From positions 310,001 through 374,000 of the forward strand of contig NZ_DASYGY010000009.1 in assembly GCF_035999195.1 (NCBI RefSeq): 64,000 bases of DNA. Reading direction: 5' to 3'. The translations under genes and the position numbers were made by a program. Below, piece after piece: positions 1 to 8,463 of the stretch. How positions within the stretch are numbered: position 1 is the stretch's first letter; every line of letters starts with the position of its first letter. This stretch comes from Pseudoxanthomonas sp. Lineage in GTDB: Bacteria; Pseudomonadota; Gammaproteobacteria; Xanthomonadales; Xanthomonadaceae. The notes under the pieces were generated by a model, which saw nothing but the letters and a program-made list of their open reading frames with translations, searched no databases and was not told the origin of the DNA.

Positions 1-824
1 ATCTGCTGCTCGCGCTTCGCGCGCTCGCTCTTCTCCACCACCGCCGGCGCGGGCGGCTCGATCTTCACCGGCTCGCGCTTGGCGCGCTGCACGGCATCGG
101 TCTTGCGGACGACCTCGCGTTCCTCGCGCATCGCCCGGGTCTGCTGCCACTCGTTGGCCTGCTGGCTGCCACGGCGGAACAGGTCGGGCAGCATCAAGAC
201 GTACTTGCCGATCCGTTCCATCACCGCGAACCACGACAGGCCCGTGGCCAGCGTCACCGACGCCAGGAACAGCACCAGCAGGAACAGGTTGCCGCCCAGG
301 CCGCCGAACAGTTTCAGCAGCGACTTGCCCACCAGCGTGCCGAGGATGCCGCCGGGCCCTGCCGAGAAATGGTCGGCGGACACGCCGCGCAGGTGCAGAA
401 GACCGGCGGCGGAGATCAGGAAGGCGACCATGCCGACCAGCCGCAGGGCCGGTCCTAGGTCCGCGTGACCATCGCCGTCGGTATCCATGCCGAACAGGGC
501 GATCCACGCGATCGCGCCCAGGATCAGCGGCAGCACGAACGCGACATAGCCGAACAGCCACAGCAGCATGTCCGCCAGCCACGCGCCGGCCAGTCCGCCC
601 ATGTTCTGCACCGGCGCGGTCAGGCTGCCGGACTGCGACCAGCTCGGGTCCTGCGGTGAAAAGGTGAAGAGGCTGGCGAGCAGGTACAGCAGCAGGGGCG
701 CGATGGCGATCAGCGCGAGGTCGCGCCACAGGCGCTGCCGGCGCGGATTTGGTGGCGCTGCCTGCTTGCGTGCAGCCGCATTGCCACCCTTGGATTTGCC
801 GTTGTCCGGGAGCTGCTTCGCCAC
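1..824 (-). CDS. ftsK: DNA translocase FtsK, N-terminal part (cut by window edge)
   Basis: Partial gene running off the left edge; 274 codons are visible. The reading frame was translated from the minus strand and starts at a GTG (824-822) giving MAKQLPDNGKSKGG. FtsK is the divisome-anchored hexameric motor that pumps DNA and activates XerCD at dif. The part seen is the membrane anchor: a basic N-terminus, then about four hydrophobic helices (near residues 30-50, 85-115, 130-150 and 185-210), followed by the start of the charged Glu/Lys/Arg-rich linker (REEREVVRK). The ATPase and gamma domains lie outside the window. It is divergent from trxB, a common arrangement in Xanthomonadaceae. GTG was chosen because nothing upstream in frame gives a better start. 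Confidence 0.93.
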   Translation of the reverse strand, partial: MAKQLPDNGKSKGGNAAARKQAAPPNPRRQRLWRDLALIAIAPLLLYLLASLFTFSPQDPSWSQSGSLTAPVQNMGGLAGAWLADMLLWLFGYVAFVLPLILGAIAWIALFGMDTDGDGHADLGPALRLVGMVAFLISAAGLLHLRGVSADHFSAGPGGILGTLVGKSLLKLFGGLGGNLFLLVLFLASVTLATGLSWFAVMERIGKYVLMLPDLFRRGSQQANEWQQTRAMREEREVVRKTDAVQRAKREPVKIEPPAPAVVEKSERAKREQQ

Positions 825-1112
825 CTTTGGACCAGACCTTAGGAAATTTCTGTTAGTGATTGATAGTAAACGAATCGTGCGTGCTGCGACAGCAGGACTT
901 TCGGGACAACACCGATCGACGCGGAAGCCCGGATAGCAAAAACGCCGCGCAGTCGCGCAGCGTCGTCATTCGATCCGTCCGGGCTCCGGACAGCATCAGC
1001 GCTTTCCATCCGCGTGCCTTGATTCGCCGGATACGCACCGCCACTCTATGTCCCTGCGAACGGTGCGCCAAGGCATCGTCGATCGCCCGATCACCCCTTC
1101 ACGCGAGTATAC
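825..1112. promoter_or_regulatory. ftsK-trxB divergent intergenic region
   Basis: 288 bp between two divergently transcribed genes, so it must hold promoters for both. It is locally AT-richer around 840-880 (gttagtgattgatagtaaac) than the surrounding coding DNA. No convincing -35/-10 pair, operator or small gene could be assigned by eye. Open frames here lack ribosome sites and look like chance. Confidence 0.5.
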
Positions 1113-2066
1113 ATGAGCACTTCGAAGCACTGCCGCCTGTTGATCCTGGGCTCAGGCCCTGCCGGCTGGACCGCGGCGGTCTACGCCGCCCGCGCCAACC
1201 TGAAGCCTGTCGTGGTCACCGGGTTGCAGCAGGGCGGACAGCTGATGACGACGACGGAAGTGGACAACTGGCCCGGCGATGCGCACGGCCTGATGGGTCC
1301 TGACCTGATGGCGCGGATGCAGGCGCATGCGGAGCGCTTCGAGACGGAGGTGATCTTCGACCACATCCACACCGCCGACCTGTCCAAGCGCCCCTTCAAG
1401 CTGATCGGCGACAGCGGCGAATACACCGCCGACGCGCTGATCATCGCCACCGGCGCCACCGCCAAGTACCTGGGCCTGCCGTCGGAAGAGGCGTTCAAGG
1501 GGCGCGGTGTGTCGGCCTGCGCGACCTGCGACGGGTTTTTCTACCGCGACCAGGACGTGGCGGTGATCGGCGGCGGCAACACCGCCGTCGAGGAAGCGCT
1601 GTACCTCTCAAACATCGCCCGTAAGGTCTACCTGGTCCATCGTCGCGACACGCTGCGCGCCGAGAAGATCATGCAGGACAAGCTGTTCGCCAAGATCCAG
1701 GCCGGCAAGATCGAGCCGGTGTGGCACCACACCGTCGACGAGGTGCTGGGCAACGACGCCGGCGTCACCGGCATCCGGGTGAAGTCGGTGCAGGACGGCA
1801 GCACGCGCGACATCGACGTGCACGGGTTCTTCGTCGCCATCGGCCATACACCGAATACCGGCCTGTTCGAGGGCCAGCTGGACATGAGCAACGGCTACCT
1901 GAAGATCCGGTCCGGGATCGAGGGCAACGCCACCGCTACTACGATTCCCGGTGTGTTCGCCGCCGGCGACGTCACCGACCAGCACTACCGCCAAGCCATC
2001 ACCTCGGCCGGCTTCGGCTGCATGGCGGCCCTGGACGCGGAACGTTTCCTGGACAAGGACGGCTGA
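1113..2066 (+). CDS. trxB: Thioredoxin reductase
   Basis: 317 aa flavoprotein that passes NADPH electrons to thioredoxin in the cytoplasm. The N-terminal FAD-binding motif GSGPAGWTAAVYAA (about residues 13-26), the redox CATC (Cys136 and Cys139), the NADPH-binding GGGNTAVEEALYL and the C-terminal FAD motif GVFAAGDVTD are all present in the usual order. Length is normal for bacterial low-molecular-weight TrxB. The gene is divergent from ftsK, and 11 bp separate its stop from the TTG-started next gene, so the two may be cotranscribed. Confidence 0.97.
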   Translation: MSTSKHCRLLILGSGPAGWTAAVYAARANLKPVVVTGLQQGGQLMTTTEVDNWPGDAHGLMGPDLMARMQAHAERFETEVIFDHIHTADLSKRPFKLIGDSGEYTADALIIATGATAKYLGLPSEEAFKGRGVSACATCDGFFYRDQDVAVIGGGNTAVEEALYLSNIARKVYLVHRRDTLRAEKIMQDKLFAKIQAGKIEPVWHHTVDEVLGNDAGVTGIRVKSVQDGSTRDIDVHGFFVAIGHTPNTGLFEGQLDMSNGYLKIRSGIEGNATATTIPGVFAAGDVTDQHYRQAITSAGFGCMAALDAERFLDKDG

Positions 2067-2077
2067 TCCAGCCCCCG

Positions 2078-2779
2078 TTGCAGTACGTCCTCATCGACCA
2101 TGAAAACGTGCAGCCGGCGGATCTCGCCGGCTTGAACGCGGACAAGGTCTGCGTCCTTGTCTTCACCGGCGCCCATCAGAAGGTGGCAATCAGCTTGATC
2201 GAGGCGGTGCAGACGCTGGGTGAACGCGGCAGGTTCATACGGATAAGTGGCAGCGGCAAGAACGCGCTGGATTTCCACATTGCCTACTATCTCGGCAAGT
2301 TGAGCGAGCGTGACCCACAAGCCAGTTACGTTCTGGTGACCGCAGACAGTGGCTACGACCCACTGATCGCTCACCTGAATGCACAAGGCATCGCGACGAA
2401 GCGGATTGCCGCTCTGAAACAGACTGCAAAAACCGGGAACTCTCCCGTCGCAGAGCCGACGCCGGCAAAGAAAGTCGTAGCCAAGAAATCGCTGGTCATC
2501 ACGGTTGAACCTGAAAAGGCGACACCAGCGAAGAAGGTCGCCGCGACGGTGGGGCCCTCCGCTGTCGAAGCGACTTCCGATGCCGACAAAGTAATCAGGA
2601 TGCTGGCTGGCATGCCGAACAACTTGCCCAGGAACGAAGCCAGCTTGCGCCGGATGGTCGGCACTTGGCTATCGTCGAAGGACACCAACCGGCTGGATGC
2701 GGTGGTTGCCGAACTGAAGAGGCGGACCGCCATTCTGATGTCGGGCAACAAACTGGCTTACAAGCTGCCGAAGGCATGA
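2078..2779 (+). CDS. PIN/NYN-like domain protein, TTG start
   Basis: 233 aa. The frame is open far upstream inside trxB, but homologous sequence begins at MQYVLIDHENVQP, encoded from a TTG at 2078. Starting later would delete beta-strand 1 with its conserved Asp (YVLIDHEN). The pattern D-x-E-N near the start, a middle ALDFHIAYYLG, and VLVTADSGYDPLIAHL is that of NYN/PIN-like putative ribonucleases. A Lys/Ala/Pro-rich linker (about residues 125-170) leads to a helical C-terminal domain that may bind nucleic acid. Substrate unknown. Short gaps to trxB (11 bp) and to the next gene (3 bp) suggest cotranscription. Confidence 0.75.
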   Translation: MQYVLIDHENVQPADLAGLNADKVCVLVFTGAHQKVAISLIEAVQTLGERGRFIRISGSGKNALDFHIAYYLGKLSERDPQASYVLVTADSGYDPLIAHLNAQGIATKRIAALKQTAKTGNSPVAEPTPAKKVVAKKSLVITVEPEKATPAKKVAATVGPSAVEATSDADKVIRMLAGMPNNLPRNEASLRRMVGTWLSSKDTNRLDAVVAELKRRTAILMSGNKLAYKLPKA

Positions 2780-2782
2780 ACC

Positions 2783-3913
2783 ATGCGCTTTCAGGCCACG
2801 CCGGGATTGTCGAACATCCTTGACTCCGACTGGGACGCCCTGCACGACGGGCGCAATCCATTCGTGTCTCACGCTTTCCTGTGCGGAATGGAAATCCACG
2901 GCTGCCTGCGCGAAGACTGGGGCTGGAAGCCACACCACCTCACCCTGTGGGACGGAGACCGGCTGATCGCCGCCGCGCCCGGCTACCTGAAGGACAACTC
3001 GCACGGCGAGTTCGTGTTCGACCACGCCTGGGCGCATGCGTACGCGCAGCACGGGCTGGACTACTACCCGAAGTGGCTGGGCGGCGTGCCGTACTCGCCG
3101 GTCACCGGCCCGCGACTGCTCGCGCGCGAGGACCACGCGCGGCTTGCGTTGCTGGCGGCCATCGAAGCAGAGGCCTGTCGGCTCGGCCTGTCGTCGGCGC
3201 ATGTCAACTTCCCGATGCCCGCCGAGGACGCCGGATTCCCCGCGTCATGGCTGCCACGCATCGACGTGCAGTACCACTGGCGGAATCCGGGGCACTGGGC
3301 GGATTTCGACGGATTCCTCGCCGACTTCGACCACAAGCACCGCAAGAACATCCGCCAGGAGCGCGCCAAGGTGCAGCGCGCCGGCGTGACCTTCCGCACC
3401 GTGCACGGCGACGAGGCCAGCGATGCGGACCTGCAGGCGATGTTCGGCTTCTACCTGCAGACCTTCCACGATTACGGCAACTCGCCGGCGCTGACCCTCG
3501 CCTTCCTGCGCCATCTTGCGAGCGCCATGCCGCGCAACCTGGTGATGTTTCTTGCCGAACGCGACGGGCGCACCATCGCGGGCGCCCTCTGCCTGCGGGG
3601 CGGCGACACGCTCTACGGCCGTTACTGGGGCGCCACGGCCCAGGTCCCCGCGCTGCACTTCGAGACCTGCTATTACCAGGGGATCGACTACTGCCTGCGC
3701 GAAGGCCTCTCCGCCTTCGAGCCCGGCGCCCAGGGCGAGCACAAGATCGCGCGTGGCTTCCTGCCGACCTTCGTGCATTCGCGGCACTGGATCGCGCATC
3801 CGGAGTTCGCCCAGGCGCTCGCCCGCTGGTGCAACGAGGAGGCGCTGGCCGTGCGCCGGTACGCCCTGACCCTGCACGCGCATTCGCCGTTCAAGCAACG
3901 CGGGGCCGATTGA
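2783..3913 (+). CDS. FemAB/GNAT-like protein (DUF482, peptidoglycan biosynthesis/recognition family)
   Basis: 376 aa. The motifs NPFVSHAFLCGME, GYLKDNSHGEFVFDHAWA, LDYYPKWLGGVPYSPVTGPR and EPGAQGEHKIARGFLP are characteristic of the DUF482/COG3146 family, which has a double GNAT-like fold related to FemAB. Members are called peptidoglycan biosynthesis/recognition proteins by similarity, but no reaction is established. No signal peptide, so probably cytosolic. It begins 3 bp after the PIN-like gene and ends 30 bp before the aat ATG. Family assignment is firm; function is not. Confidence 0.8.
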   Translation: MRFQATPGLSNILDSDWDALHDGRNPFVSHAFLCGMEIHGCLREDWGWKPHHLTLWDGDRLIAAAPGYLKDNSHGEFVFDHAWAHAYAQHGLDYYPKWLGGVPYSPVTGPRLLAREDHARLALLAAIEAEACRLGLSSAHVNFPMPAEDAGFPASWLPRIDVQYHWRNPGHWADFDGFLADFDHKHRKNIRQERAKVQRAGVTFRTVHGDEASDADLQAMFGFYLQTFHDYGNSPALTLAFLRHLASAMPRNLVMFLAERDGRTIAGALCLRGGDTLYGRYWGATAQVPALHFETCYYQGIDYCLREGLSAFEPGAQGEHKIARGFLPTFVHSRHWIAHPEFAQALARWCNEEALAVRRYALTLHAHSPFKQRGAD

Positions 3914-3931
3914 GCGGGACGGATGTCCCCC

Positions 3932-3937
3932 TACAAT
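3932..3937 (+). promoter_or_regulatory. aat: -10 box for aat (leaderless arrangement)
   Basis: TACAAT exactly 6 nt before the ATG at 3944. A start site 6-7 nt downstream of the box would put the 5' end of the mRNA on the ATG. No clear -35 was assigned. This box is a reason to prefer the ATG at 3944 over the one at 3923. Confidence 0.5.
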
Positions 3938-3943
3938 GCCGGC

Positions 3944-4690
3944 ATGCGCCAGCGGCCGTTCGTCCTGTCCACCGATCCCCACGCGCCGTTTCCGCCCGCC
4001 GGCAGCGCCATGCGCGATCCCGACGGCCTGCTCGCGATCGGCGGCGACCTGTCCGTGCCCCGCCTGCTCAACGCCTATCGGCACGGCATCTTCCCGTGGT
4101 TCTCGTCCGGCCAGCCGCCATTGTGGTGGTCGCCCGACCCGCGCATGGTGTTCCGGACCGATGGCGTGCGGCTGTCATCGCGCTTCCGTCGCCAGTTGAA
4201 GCAGAGCCCCTGGCAGGTGCGCGCCGACACCTGCTTCGACCGGGTCATCACCGCCTGTGCGCAGTCGCCGCGCCCCGGGCAGCACGGCACCTGGATCACC
4301 TCCGGCATGCGCCAGGCCTACATCGACCTGCATCGGCAGGGATACGCCCATTCCGTTGAGGTGTTCGAGGGCGACACGCTGGCCGGTGGCATCTACGGTG
4401 TCGCGGTGGGCCGGATGTTCTTCGGAGAAAGCATGTTCAGTGGCCGCTCCGGCGGCTCGAAGGTCGCCCTGGCCGCGCTGGCAAGGCGGTTGTCCGAATG
4501 GGGGTGGCCGCTGATCGATGCGCAGGTCGAGAACAGCCACCTGCATTCCCTCGGAGGCTGCCTGATGCGGCGCGCGGACTTCCTGCGGGCGGTCGCCGAT
4601 CTGGTGGACCTGCCCTCCGCCGCGGGCAGCTGGACCCAGAGGTTTGGCGTGTTGCAGGCCGCCTCGCTCTCGCAACTCTCGGCCGCATAA
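3944..4690 (+). CDS. aat: Leucyl/phenylalanyl-tRNA--protein transferase
   Basis: 248 aa from ATG 3944. An upstream in-frame ATG at 3923 would add 7 residues and has a weak GGGACGG before it. The enzyme adds Leu or Phe from tRNA to N-terminal Lys/Arg of proteins, making N-degrons. Family signatures: DGLLAIGGDLSVPRLLNAYRHGIFPW, WWSPDPRMVF, GTWITSGMRQAYIDLH, VEVFEGDTLAGGIYGVAVG and FFGESMFS. The N-degrons made by Aat are delivered by ClpS to ClpA, both encoded 1.7-4.4 kb downstream on the other strand, so the full pathway sits together. Normal length. Confidence 0.93.
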   Translation: MRQRPFVLSTDPHAPFPPAGSAMRDPDGLLAIGGDLSVPRLLNAYRHGIFPWFSSGQPPLWWSPDPRMVFRTDGVRLSSRFRRQLKQSPWQVRADTCFDRVITACAQSPRPGQHGTWITSGMRQAYIDLHRQGYAHSVEVFEGDTLAGGIYGVAVGRMFFGESMFSGRSGGSKVALAALARRLSEWGWPLIDAQVENSHLHSLGGCLMRRADFLRAVADLVDLPSAAGSWTQRFGVLQAASLSQLSAA

Positions 4691-4698
4691 CGGAATTT

Positions 4699-4727
4699 TT
4701 GCACCGGAGGCGCGGCTCGCGTACAAT
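4699..4727 (+). promoter_or_regulatory. infA: infA promoter
   Basis: TTGCAC (4699-4704), a 17-bp spacer, then TACAAT (4722-4727). This is a strong sigma-70-type match and predicts a start near 4734 and a 5' UTR of about 43 nt before infA. The promoter lies just after the aat stop, so infA is independently expressed. Confidence 0.75.
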
Positions 4728-4776
4728 GCCCGGCTTCATGGCACCCGCCATCCTTCGCGGCACAGCATAGGCTTAC

Positions 4777-4995
4777 ATGTCGAAAGACGATTCCATTGAA
4801 TTCGAGGGCACCGTCGCCGAGACGCTGCCCAACACCATGTTCCGGGTCAAGCTGGAGAACGGGCACGAAATCATCGCCCACATTTCCGGCCGCATGCGCA
4901 AGAACTACATCCGCATCCTGACCGGCGACAAGGTGAAGGTCGAAATGACCCCTTACGACCTCACCAAGGGTCGAATCACCTATCGCATGAAGTAA
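4777..4995 (+). CDS. infA: Translation initiation factor IF-1
   Basis: 72 aa, single S1/OB-fold domain. The core runs EFEGTVAETLPNTMFRV, LENGHEIIAHISG, MRKNYIRILTGDKVKVE, and is close to E. coli IF-1 over its whole length. IF-1 occupies the ribosomal A site during initiation. It has its own promoter and is followed within 20 bp by a hairpin terminator, so it is monocistronic. The order clpA/clpS - infA - aat recalls the E. coli neighbourhood. Confidence 0.98.
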   Translation: MSKDDSIEFEGTVAETLPNTMFRVKLENGHEIIAHISGRMRKNYIRILTGDKVKVEMTPYDLTKGRITYRMK

Positions 4996-5013
4996 TCTTC
5001 ATAAGTGATTGAT

Positions 5014-5040
5014 CGAAAAGCGGCCACTGGCCGCTTTTCG
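5014..5040 (+). terminator. Terminator after infA
   Basis: Near-perfect hairpin: CGAAAAGCGGCC against GGCCGCTTTTCG with a very short loop, 19 bp after the infA stop. The T-run lies within the right arm (CTTTTCG), as in many Xanthomonadaceae terminators. Confidence 0.75.
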
Positions 5041-5179
5041 CGTTCTTGGCACCTTTCCGCGCATGACCAGAGGCACCGGGCCGGTGGTCACGCCGACTTC
5101 AGGCAGATTCACGCTCGCCCCTGCGACGGCAGCATGGCCAGGCGTCCACTCCCGGGCGCAGACCCCGAAGAGAGCCGCC

Positions 5180-5548
5180 ATGAACTCCCGTCGCCCCACC
5201 CGCCTGCTGCTTGCCCTGACCTTGGCCGGTGCGCCCATCGCCGCCTTCGCCGGAGAGGCCGTCACCGATTGCGTCGACCTGGGCGATGACCAGGAGATCG
5301 TGCGTGCCGGCGGCGGACAGCAGTTCTTCCTCCGCAACGGCAACGAGCACTACCGGGTGTCGTTCCAGCACAGCTGCGACTCCATCCTGACCACGCCGCG
5401 CGTCGACATCAGCACGCAGGGGCAGGCCAATCGCCTGTGCGCCGCCGATACGCGTGTGAAGACCAAGCGCGACACCTGCCGCGTCGCGTCCGTGGAGACG
5501 ATGACGGCGGAAGAATTCGCCACCCGCAAGAAGCGCGCTTCGCGCTGA
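5180..5548 (+). CDS. Small secreted protein, DUF6491-like
   Basis: 122 aa from ATG 5180. The frame is open further upstream into the infA terminator, so the long version is rejected. The N-terminus MNSRRPTRLLLALTLAGAPIAAFA is a Sec signal peptide. The mature part has four Cys (DCVDL, HSCDSIL, RLCAAD, DTCRVAS), suggesting two disulfides in the periplasm. It ends with a VETMTAEEFATRKK tail like the Y/M-TxEEF end of DUF6491 proteins common in Xanthomonadaceae. Function unknown. It converges with clpA on a shared terminator. Confidence 0.7.
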   Translation: MNSRRPTRLLLALTLAGAPIAAFAGEAVTDCVDLGDDQEIVRAGGGQQFFLRNGNEHYRVSFQHSCDSILTTPRVDISTQGQANRLCAADTRVKTKRDTCRVASVETMTAEEFATRKKRASR

Positions 5549-5564
5549 GCGGCAAGACCCGGCA

Positions 5565-5595
5565 GGAAAAAGGCGGCCCGAAGGCCGCCTTTTCC
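5565..5595. terminator. Shared terminator between convergent DUF6491-like gene and clpA
   Basis: Hairpin with arms AAAAGGCGGCC and GGCCGCCTTTT around a CGAA loop. A-run on one side and T-run on the other make it work in both directions between genes ending at 5548 (+) and 5622 (-). Confidence 0.8.
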
Positions 5596-5621
5596 GTTTC
5601 AGGCATGCCGCACTCGCCAGG

Positions 5622-7901
5622 TCATACCGTGGCCGGCAGCAAGCGTTCCGGCTCCGCCTGCGCGTCGACCACCAGTTCGCCATCGCGTACATCGATGCTG
5701 ACGCGGCCACCGTTGACCAGCTTGCCGAACAGCAGCTCGTCGGCCAAAGGGCGCTTGACCTTGTCCTGGATCAGGCGTGCCATCGGGCGGGCGCCCATCA
5801 GCGGATCGAAGCCGTGCTGGGCCAGCCAGTCGCGCGCCGCCGGCGTGGCCGACAGGCTGACGTGCTTCTCCTGCAGCAGCATCTCCAGCTCGATGACGAA
5901 CTTGTCCACCACGCGCAGGATGTGGTCGAAACCCAGGCCCTGGAACTGCACGATGGCGTCCAGCCGGTTGCGGAACTCCGGCGTGAAGCTGCGGCGGATC
6001 ACTTCCATCGCGTCGGTGGAGTGGTCCTGCTGGGTGAAGCCGATCGTCCGCCGCGACGCCTGGGCGGCACCGGCATTGGTGGTCATCACCAGGATGACGT
6101 TCTTGAAGTTGGCTTCGCGGCCATTGGTATCCGTCAGCACGCCGCGGTCCATGACCTGCAGCAGGATGTTGAAGATGTCCGGGTGCGCCTTCTCCACTTC
6201 GTCCAGCAGCAGCACGCAGTGCGGCGTCTTGACGATCTTCTCGGTCAACAGGCCGCCCTGGTCGAAGCCGACGTAGCCGGGCGGCGCGCCGATCAGGCGG
6301 CTGACCGAATGCGGCTCCATGTATTCGGACATGTCGAAGCGCACCAGTTCGATGCCCAGTTGCAGCGCAAGCTGCTTGGTCACCTCGGTCTTGCCCACGC
6401 CGGTGGGGCCGGCGAACAGGAAGTTGCCGATCGGCTTCTCCGGATTGGCCAGGCCGCTGCGCGCCAGCTTGATGGACGAGGCCAGCGTCTCGATGGCCGG
6501 ATCCTGCCCGAAGATCACCATCTTCAGGTTGCGCTCGAGGTGCTGCAGCACGTCCTTGTCCGAGGAGGACACCTGCTTGGCCGGGATGCGCGCCATCTTG
6601 GCGACGATGGTCTCGATCTCCTCGACATCGATCAGTTCCTTGCGCGTACCTTCCGGCAGCAGACGCTGGCGGGCGCCGGCCTCGTCGATGACGTCGATGG
6701 CCTTGTCAGGCAGCAGGCGGTCGCCGATGTGCTTCACCGACAAGTCCACCGCCGCCTGCAGCGCATCGTCGGCATACGTCACGCCGTGGTGCGACTCGTA
6801 CTTGGGCTTGAGGCCCTGCAGGATCTCGTAGGTCTCGCCCACGGTGGGCTCGACGATGTCGATCTTCTGGAAGCGCCGCGCCAGGGCCCGGTCCTTCTCG
6901 AAGATGCCGCGATATTCCTGGAACGTGGTCGAACCGATGCAGCGCAGTTCGCCCGACGCCAGCGCCGGCTTGATCAGGTTGGACGCATCCATGGTGCCGC
7001 CACTGGCCGAGCCCGCGCCGATGATGGTGTGGATCTCGTCGACGAACAGGATGGCGCCGGGGATCTTCTTGATCGCCGCCAGCACGCCCTTCAGGCGCTT
7101 CTCGAAATCGCCGCGGTACTTGGTACCGGCGACGAGGGCGCCGAGATCGAGCGAATAGATGACCGCGTCCAGCAGGACATCGGGCACTTCGCCTTCGACG
7201 ATGCGCTTGGCCAGGCCTTCCGCCAGCGCGGTCTTGCCCACGCCGGCCTCGCCGACGTAGAGCGGATTGTTCTTGCGGCGGCGGCACAGGACCTGGATCG
7301 TCCGCTCGATCTCGTCGCCGCGACCGACCAGCGGGTCGATCCGGCCCTGGCGCGCCATGTCGTTCAGGTTGCTGGCGAACTCGGTCAGGGCATCGCCCTT
7401 GCCTTCGCCTTCTGCCCCCTCGGCCTTGCCCTCGCCCTCGGGCGGCCCGCCCGCCTCGTTCTCCTCGCCCTGCTTGGCGATGCCGTGGGACAGGTAGTTG
7501 ACGATATCGAGACGGGTCACGTCCTGCTGGTTGAGGAAGTACACCGCGTGCGAGTCCTTCTCGCCGAAGATCGCCACCAGCACGTTGGCGCCGGTGACCT
7601 CCTTCTTGCCCGAGGACTGCACGTGGTAGACGGCGCGCTGCAGCACGCGCTGGAAGCCGAGGGTCGGCTGGGTATCGCGGCCGTCGTCTTCCGCCAGGCG
7701 CGACACCGAGGCCTCGATGGCCTGTTCCAGGTCGGCGCGCAGGCGGTTGGCGTCCGCGCCGGTCGCCTTCAGGACGGCCTGGGCGGACGGGTTTTCGAGC
7801 AGGGCGAGCAGCAGGTGCTCGACGGTCATGAATTCGTGCCGAGCTTCGCGGGCGCGCTTGTAGCACTGGCCGATGGTCTGCTCGAGATCTTTGCTGAACA
7901 T
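5622..7901 (-). CDS. clpA: ATP-dependent Clp protease ATP-binding subunit ClpA
   Basis: 759 aa from the ATG at 7901, which follows GGAGG by 5 nt; an upstream in-frame ATG at 7958 has no such site. ClpA unfolds substrates and threads them into ClpP. Order: N-domain (FSKDLEQTIGQCYKRARE, MTVEHLLLALL), first AAA+ with Walker A GEAGVGKTALAEG and Walker B LFVDEIH, second AAA+ with GPTGVGKTEVTKQ and LLLDEVEKAH, and an IGF loop (RRTIGFTQQD) for ClpP docking. An acidic Gly/Glu-rich insert (about residues 145-165) separates the N-domain from D1. clpS lies 152 bp upstream on the same strand. Confidence 0.97.
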   Translation of the reverse strand: MFSKDLEQTIGQCYKRAREARHEFMTVEHLLLALLENPSAQAVLKATGADANRLRADLEQAIEASVSRLAEDDGRDTQPTLGFQRVLQRAVYHVQSSGKKEVTGANVLVAIFGEKDSHAVYFLNQQDVTRLDIVNYLSHGIAKQGEENEAGGPPEGEGKAEGAEGEGKGDALTEFASNLNDMARQGRIDPLVGRGDEIERTIQVLCRRRKNNPLYVGEAGVGKTALAEGLAKRIVEGEVPDVLLDAVIYSLDLGALVAGTKYRGDFEKRLKGVLAAIKKIPGAILFVDEIHTIIGAGSASGGTMDASNLIKPALASGELRCIGSTTFQEYRGIFEKDRALARRFQKIDIVEPTVGETYEILQGLKPKYESHHGVTYADDALQAAVDLSVKHIGDRLLPDKAIDVIDEAGARQRLLPEGTRKELIDVEEIETIVAKMARIPAKQVSSSDKDVLQHLERNLKMVIFGQDPAIETLASSIKLARSGLANPEKPIGNFLFAGPTGVGKTEVTKQLALQLGIELVRFDMSEYMEPHSVSRLIGAPPGYVGFDQGGLLTEKIVKTPHCVLLLDEVEKAHPDIFNILLQVMDRGVLTDTNGREANFKNVILVMTTNAGAAQASRRTIGFTQQDHSTDAMEVIRRSFTPEFRNRLDAIVQFQGLGFDHILRVVDKFVIELEMLLQEKHVSLSATPAARDWLAQHGFDPLMGARPMARLIQDKVKRPLADELLFGKLVNGGRVSIDVRDGELVVDAQAEPERLLPATV

Positions 7902-8053
7902 GGTTGCCTCCGGGGCCGATGCCGACAATATGCGGCTTGGCGGGCGGTTTTCCATCACCCTACCGGATTTCAGTGTTCAGGGATCGTTGCCTTGTGCCTC
8001 GCGGCGGTGCCCCCACACCGTAATCCGGCCCGGCGTACCCGCGCCGGTCCCCA

Positions 8054-8374
8054 TCAGGATTTTTCCATCGTGCACAGCAGGGGATGCTGGTTCATACGGG
8101 AAAACTCGTTGACCTGGGCCACCTTGGACTCCGCCACCTCGCGCGTGTACACCCCGCACACGCCGCGGCCGCGGGTATGGACGTGCAGCATCACCTGGGT
8201 GGCCTTCTCCAGGTCCATCGCGAAGAACTGCTGCAGCACGGTCACCACGAAGTCCATGGGCGTGTAGTCGTCGTTGAGCAGCAGGACCTGGTACAGCGGC
8301 GGTGGCGCGACCTCGGGCCGGCTGGTCTCCACCATCAGGCCATGGTCGCGTTCGTTTTCGTTCTTGCGGGGCAT
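8054..8374 (-). CDS. clpS: ATP-dependent Clp protease adaptor ClpS
   Basis: 106 aa from ATG 8374 (MPRKNENERDHG). The core PPLYQVLLLNDDYTPMDFVV, the VMLHVHTRGRGVCGVY stretch and the end NEFSRMNQHPLLCTMEK are ClpS hallmarks. The protein recognises N-end-rule residues (pocket built by the NDDYTPM region and the His of HVH) and hands substrates to ClpA. It precedes clpA on the same strand. A TATAAT lies 6 nt upstream of the ATG, so it may be leaderless; the long upstream reading frame (to 8437) is therefore not used. Confidence 0.96.
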   Translation of the reverse strand: MPRKNENERDHGLMVETSRPEVAPPPLYQVLLLNDDYTPMDFVVTVLQQFFAMDLEKATQVMLHVHTRGRGVCGVYTREVAESKVAQVNEFSRMNQHPLLCTMEKS

Positions 8375-8380
8375 GTGCCG

Positions 8381-8386
8381 ATTATA
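8381..8386 (-). promoter_or_regulatory. clpS: -10 box for clpS (leaderless arrangement)
   Basis: Perfect TATAAT on the minus strand, 6 nt upstream of the clpS ATG (8374). No good -35 hexamer is visible at 17 bp. Confidence 0.6.
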
Positions 8387-8463
8387 GGCGCCAGCCCGTG
8401 TCGGCCGCATGGACGCGATGCGTGACCCCGGCCACAATGCGCCATCCCAGCCCGATGCCTCCC

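Noticed and set aside
1721..2077. 119-residue N-terminal extension of the PIN-like protein inside trxB
   Set aside because: It is a +1 shadow of trxB; homologous sequence begins at the TTG at 2078.
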